From NCBI GenBank assembly GCA_022266195.1, contig WHVY01000005.1:5394001-5458000 (forward strand): DNA of 64,000 nucleotides. The letters run 5' to 3'. Of the stretch, positions 59,706 to 64,000 are shown one piece after another (position 1 is the stretch's first letter; each line of letters opens with the position of its first letter). A program made the position numbers and the translations under genes. The DNA comes from Tetranychus cinnabarinus (Eukaryota; Arthropoda; Arachnida; Trombidiformes; Tetranychidae). The notes under the pieces were generated by a model that worked only from the letters and a program-made list of their open reading frames with translations, had not been told where the DNA came from and searched no databases.

Positions 59706-61073
59706 TTAATTATTCCAACCATCTACAACATTAGACGATCTGAATAACGAGTCTTTGACTTCTACTGGTAATCTGATTAACACGTCTTGAATAAATTCTT
59801 GAGGTGAGGGTTCGCCTTTGACTTTTATCACCATCGTTTCAAGCTTTCTAATAAATTCTGCTGGATGTACATCAAAGTTCCATTTGTACTGATGAAATTC
59901 AGCCGTTGCTTGAGATATAACTGCAGGGTTTCTCAACTTATCTTCAAGAGCGGTAATGTACGATTCACTCGTATGTGTTTCCTTATCTAATTGCTTAGCA
60001 AAAGGTAAAAAATCGTAAGCCATAGCTTTCTGTAATACATACAGTTTGTCATCATCATGACATCTCTCCAATGAAAGGATTCTTTTGATAGTTTGCAACC
60101 ATTGCCAAGGATCCATTTGATCTTGAGTGTAGACTGGAAGCTTGGGTAACTTAGGCTTACAGCGTTTAAAAGCATTCCTATCTGTCGAAGACAATTTTTC
60201 TGGTACATTTTCTTTTGTACTTTTTTCTGCTTTTTCTGTTCTAGGAACTATTGTAGAAATCGTAGTCTCATTGAACACACGAGGTTCATCTTCATCTGTA
60301 TCTGCGGGATGTTCATCTTCTTCAGCATCTTCAATTTGTTGTCGAGTTAAAGTTGCATTGTTGCCTAAGGCTTGAGGGTTTTCTTCAGTTTCAGTTCCCT
60401 CTAAAATTTCATTTAAATTAACACCGGGATTGATGACTTGTCTTTCAGGACAAATTGATAGTCTATTAACTTCTGGCTTAGCCCACTTTTTCACCATTAC
60501 CTCGAGTAACCTTTTAGCTGGAGATGCTATTGGTAACTTTCGAATGTATTGATCACTGGTTAAGACCATCGTTTGAGGATCACTTCCAACTCGTCTTGTG
60601 ACTTCTCTGATGTCGCTTTCTGTGACACCATGTTCACGTAATTCTTTGATCCAATCAGGAAATGATTCTCTAACAGTTAATTCATTAAAATCGGTATCAC
60701 CAACCATTTCATCGGTTGCGTCGTAGACACTGCTTAAAGCAAACAAAGTTTGTACTGCATCATAAAATTTTTCACGAACGACTTCTTCATTAGGAAGAAA
60801 TTTCACCTTCCAATTCTTTAACCAAAGTCTCATTTCGATGTAGTCCATATCTTTAATAAACTTCTTCGTTGATAGCGGTAAAGTCTGAGTTTGAGAAGTT
60901 TGTAATGTCTTAGACGAATCCGTGTCATTTTGATCATCGGTTTGATTGTTCTGATCGGTTTGATCACCTTTAGCACTTTGTTCACCTTCCACCGTAGTGA
61001 AACAATAGTCGAAACTAACACAGGAATTCAATGGCAATCCTGCCGAGGTCGCCAATTGAAAGGATGAGTTCAT
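59706..61073 (-). CDS. gag: Retrotransposon Gag, right unit (455 aa)
   Basis: This copy gives the same 455-residue protein as the left unit, from an ATG inside LTR 3 to a stop 37 bases before LTR 2. This is the copy behind the outermost 5' LTR and hence the one expected in the full-length transcript. With no stop or frameshift in either copy, the duplication is recent or both frames are maintained. Domain content and missing parts are as described for the left unit: low-complexity polar start, acidic linker, capsid-like end, no zinc knuckle, no pol. Confidence 0.85.
   Translation of the reverse strand: MNSSFQLATSAGLPLNSCVSFDYCFTTVEGEQSAKGDQTDQNNQTDDQNDTDSSKTLQTSQTQTLPLSTKKFIKDMDYIEMRLWLKNWKVKFLPNEEVVREKFYDAVQTLFALSSVYDATDEMVGDTDFNELTVRESFPDWIKELREHGVTESDIREVTRRVGSDPQTMVLTSDQYIRKLPIASPAKRLLEVMVKKWAKPEVNRLSICPERQVINPGVNLNEILEGTETEENPQALGNNATLTRQQIEDAEEDEHPADTDEDEPRVFNETTISTIVPRTEKAEKSTKENVPEKLSSTDRNAFKRCKPKLPKLPVYTQDQMDPWQWLQTIKRILSLERCHDDDKLYVLQKAMAYDFLPFAKQLDKETHTSESYITALEDKLRNPAVISQATAEFHQYKWNFDVHPAEFIRKLETMVIKVKGEPSPQEFIQDVLIRLPVEVKDSLFRSSNVVDGWNN
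61036..61054 (-). other. Primer binding site, right unit
   Basis: Same 19 bases as at 58,530-58,548, two bases inside from the 5' LTR. This is the copy that would prime minus-strand DNA synthesis on a transcript from LTR 3. Confidence 0.8.
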
Positions 61074-62165
61074 AGTTTTAAACTAAATTAAATAAACTTT
61101 ATTCTTTGCGTACAAATTAAACACAATTCACTCAATTCAGAAGATTGATTCAAGCCTTTCAAATCCTGAATACTTCAGGTTCTTTGAGGATCACCAGAGT
61201 TCAACTTGAAAATGAAAGTCTTAGACTATTGTAAAGATGAAGATTAGCTGACCAAGATTACTAGGCTTAGTAACCACAAAAGAATGTTGCTTTGACAGTC
61301 TTAGACAGGTAAGAGAGTCAAATAGCTAATTACGAGTAATAAAGCTAAACTCTAACCAAAAGAGACTCAGCGTTGAACAGTATAACTCAGAGAGTAGAAT
61401 CAGCAACACTAATAAGAGTTCAGACGCTTTTAACTCAAACAGCATTAAGGGCACGCGTAGACTTAGTCTTGAGAGTAACTTGAACTTTGGACAATTTAGA
61501 GTTGAAACCAAATTTAACCAAAATCTTTAAGATTGAAGGCACTTAAGATAGACGCATGGAAAATTGTATTTTCACAATGGCTTGATGATTAGACTTAGTC
61601 TAGAAATTTAGGAAACTTTAAGGTTATAATAGAAAAGGAAAATTTATTAAATGAAATTTGACTGTTTTAGCATTTCCAAAAGTGTAACACAATTTAAGCA
61701 TCAATTTGACTTAATTGAGAATATTAAAGTACTGTTTTAAACATAAATTTTAACTGTAAGAATGAACATAATCAAAGTATCATGAAGAAAGAACATAATC
61801 AGATAATCAGATAATCAGCCCCTTAAAACACTGAAAACCTTAGGTATTTATACCAATTATTAACGGAAGGAAAGAATTAGAATCTTCCTCGGAAAAGGAA
61901 ATATTTCAATGTTTTAGACAATATTAAAGAAACAAAAATAGAAAGTGAATTAGACACTAAATTAGAAATTTAGAAAAAATGAATAAAGACAAAAGAAGAC
62001 AGATAAGACTTAGTCTTTCAAGATTACAAATTTGTTTAACAAGAAAATTGTGAAATGTGAATGGTTTGTAATCTCTGTGGGATACTAATCAAAGTTTAAA
62101 ACTTGAACAAAAGATTAATAAATTTGGTAAATGATTAATTTGTTTTTGGGTAACTCTACCCTTCA
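61057..62165 (-). repeat. LTR 3 (element 5' LTR), 1,109 bp
   Basis: It matches LTR 1 and 2 except for a 10-base difference: one ACAGG unit (61,305-61,309) instead of three. It ends in CA at 62,164-62,165 followed by the AAAC target duplication. Confidence 0.92.
61843..61854 (-). promoter_or_regulatory. TATA-like promoter element in the 5' LTR
   Basis: GGTATAAATACC on the minus strand, 311 bases into the LTR; the sequence is itself palindromic. If used, the distance to the polyadenylation signal would give an unusually long repeat (R) region of about 0.7 kb, so another start site is possible. Confidence 0.4.
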
Positions 62166-62169
62166 AAAC
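62166..62169. other. Target site duplication, right copy (AAAC)
   Basis: Directly follows the terminal CA of LTR 3 and matches 56,041-56,044. Confidence 0.8.
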
Positions 62170-62964
62170 TATCTTTTGCTTTTTGCTTTTTGTATTCACA
62201 TTCTTCATTGTCATCTCATTCATTCGCAATCAACCATCTTTCACTCCTTAACTCCTTATTGTGCCTTATATCAATGCACACATTTTCACCTCCTTTACTT
62301 ACTCTTTCGAGATTTTATTTCTCGCAAGATTATTATCAACACAAGCTTGAAATCGATACTGAAATCAATCAATATAATGAGCTTATATTCGGTTCACCAT
62401 TTTGCAATAAAATTTCATAATTTGATAAAAGAGTATCAAATTTTTCTTCAAGTCACAACCTTTTGTCTTAAAATTATTAGAGACTTCAAGTTTTCTGCTT
62501 TACCTTGTTTCAACTTTTTCTAGTTTCGAAGGAAACAGGGAATGGAAAAGTAAAGAAAATTTCCAGTCTCTAAAGACACTGTTCTGGTCATGATGACACA
62601 TGGAGAGTTCAATTTCGGTCATTGTGATGGCTCCTGATGAATACGAATTTGGACATCTGAGTCTGATCACTTCCAAGATTTTTTCATTTCATTCATGTGA
62701 AAAAATGACTAAAACAGTAAATCTATTAATAGCATTTCAGTGATTAAACAAATTTTGTGTTCATCTCATTATAAAGTTCAACTTTGCATCTGTCAAAATT
62801 CAAATTCACAATTTGATGAAACTTGAAAATCAAAGTAATTTTGCTAATTGCCGAGTTTTGATATTAACAACCAACAGTTGAGTGGTGAAAATTTGTATTT
62901 TCATAAAATTCGTTTTAACAATGAGTGATAAATGGAGTTATTTTTTGTATTTTATTCCGAGTTT
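62170..62964. other. AT-rich non-coding stretch
   Basis: Pyrimidine-rich DNA with overlapping chance frames (62,131-62,523 and 62,190-62,420). Nothing is supported. Confidence 0.45.
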
Positions 62965-64000
62965 TCACTAATTCTCTCGAGTATCCATTAAATAAATTAC
63001 ATTGAAACTATTTCACTTCACTTTTCTTTTACTGAATTTACCTGCAACTTTTCAATTCTCACATATTCATCAACTTTTTAAAACTTTGTTCGATTTCGCT
63101 GTTTTGTTGATTCATACAAAAAAGAAGAAACGAATAGAAAATTCAATTCATTCAAGATTTCAATTTTGATCAATTTTAGTCTTTTTTGTCTGCAACACTT
63201 TCAACAACAAGTTTACCTTGGGAAACTTTTTTCTGTAGGTTTTCCAACGTTTTTTCAATTGTTGGTGAAACGAATCCTCATGAGAAACCAAACATGATGA
63301 ATAAAGAAATTTATCATTTCAACTTTACATTTGAAAACAAAAATGAAATAAAATTCAGTGATAAACAGAATATTTTGACTATGGAAATATTGAAAGTGTT
63401 TGATCTAATAAGCTCGAGAATTAAATTGAACTTTTGAGTTTCCAATCAAATCAAATGTCAAATTTAAGTCGATCAAAAGTCGAGAATTGCATGATTTTCC
63501 TCGTCGAATTCAACTTTTCAACTAATTGCAAAAACAACTTTTGCGTTCCTATTAGGAATTAGCATCATCGAAAGTATAACTTCGAGTCATGGTTCGAAGA
63601 TGACATTTAAACTTGAGAAAAGAAGAAAATCTAAATAGCAAAACAAATCGATTTTTTAACCATTATTTGCTTTTCTATTTACCTGAACCTTCAAAATATC
63701 GATCAAAGGCCGATTCAATCATTGTTTGTTCAACTCTTAATGAAAGTTGCTTTTTGAGGCAAAAAATTACTTTGTTTTGAATAAAGGTTGTAAAGTGTTT
63801 CAGCATTGAAACAAAGACGCCTCCAAATCATTACCATAACATTTCATCTTCGTGATAAGCAATGATTTCGATTCTTTGCTTTCGAAGTTGAAAATGAAAG
63901 AAACTTGATTAACATGATATTGTGAGAATTTTAGATCACCTTGCACATGTTCAGGATGGTATCATGCTGATGATATGAAAATCTGGAATGATGATTGTAA
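62965..64000 (-). repeat. Diverged segmental duplication, copy 2 (runs off the window)
   Basis: Collinear with 24,178-25,070. The donor-like site near 63,033-63,044 reads TTGCAG followed by GTAAATTCAGT on the minus strand, and the preceding bases are open as VDEYVRIEKLQ. The last 50 bases of the window still match copy 1 (TATCATGCTGATGATATGAA), so the duplication may continue beyond the edge. Confidence 0.5.

Larger units (their letters stand above)
56045..62165 (-). mobile_element. Gag-only LTR retrotransposon in a three-LTR tandem array
   Basis: The order on the minus strand is LTR, gag unit, LTR, gag unit, LTR, 6,121 bp in all. The repeat period is 2,506 bp, and the two units appear identical base for base. 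Only one target duplication surrounds the whole array, so it entered as one insertion and was then (or during reverse transcription) extended by one unit. No protease, reverse transcriptase, RNase H or integrase is encoded. The layout (intact LTRs, primer site, gag, polypurine-like tract) matches a non-autonomous element with a retained gag, comparable to the TR-GAG class described in plants. Near identity of the LTRs points to recent origin. Confidence 0.9.

Overview
The window is AT-rich, gene-poor eukaryotic nuclear DNA. It has long introns or intergenic DNA full of A/T runs, pyrimidine tracts and short microsatellites. I see no operons, rRNA, tRNA or CRISPR. The Tc1/mariner-type transposase remnants, an LTR retrotransposon with an arginine-tRNA-like primer site, and a decayed DNA polymerase delta copy closest in wording to arthropod versions all point to a metazoan, most likely an arthropod. 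I cannot place it more precisely.

Layout. 0.86-3.4 kb is a composite of diverged inverted-repeat elements with an internally deleted transposase gene. 3.4-30 kb is mostly unannotatable AT-rich DNA with a few exon-like islands (12.8, 18.65, 26.0 kb) and mariner-type MITE arms at 15.9-16.1 and 17.7-18.25 kb. 30.4-33.0 kb is a second nest of the same repeat families. 33-43.4 kb is again AT-rich, with exon-like islands at 37.7 and 43.4 kb. 43.9-45.4 kb is a well-bounded 1.5 kb mariner-type element (TA target site, about 333 bp terminal inverted repeats, C-terminal transposase fragment). 46.2-47.5 kb is a minus-strand pseudogene of the DNA polymerase delta catalytic subunit. 53.8-55.3 kb holds an unrecognised open frame and a damaged but coding-looking exon.

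The standout is 56,041-62,169. It is a recent minus-strand LTR retrotransposon in the unusual arrangement LTR-gag-LTR-gag-LTR, bounded by one 4-bp target duplication (AAAC). Each internal region is only 1,387 bp and carries a primer binding site, one 455-codon gag frame and a polypurine-like tract, with no protease, reverse transcriptase, RNase H or integrase. It is therefore a gag-only, non-autonomous element that must borrow its replication enzymes, and it has been tandemly expanded after or during insertion. Gag starts inside the LTR and reads through the primer binding site.

Two diverged same-strand duplications (24.2-25.1 kb with 63.0-64.0 kb; 26.0 kb with 43.4 kb, the latter with conserved splice sites) suggest the window lies in an old tandem duplication or gene family. 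Most open frames over 60 codons lie in pyrimidine-rich tracts and are judged to be chance.
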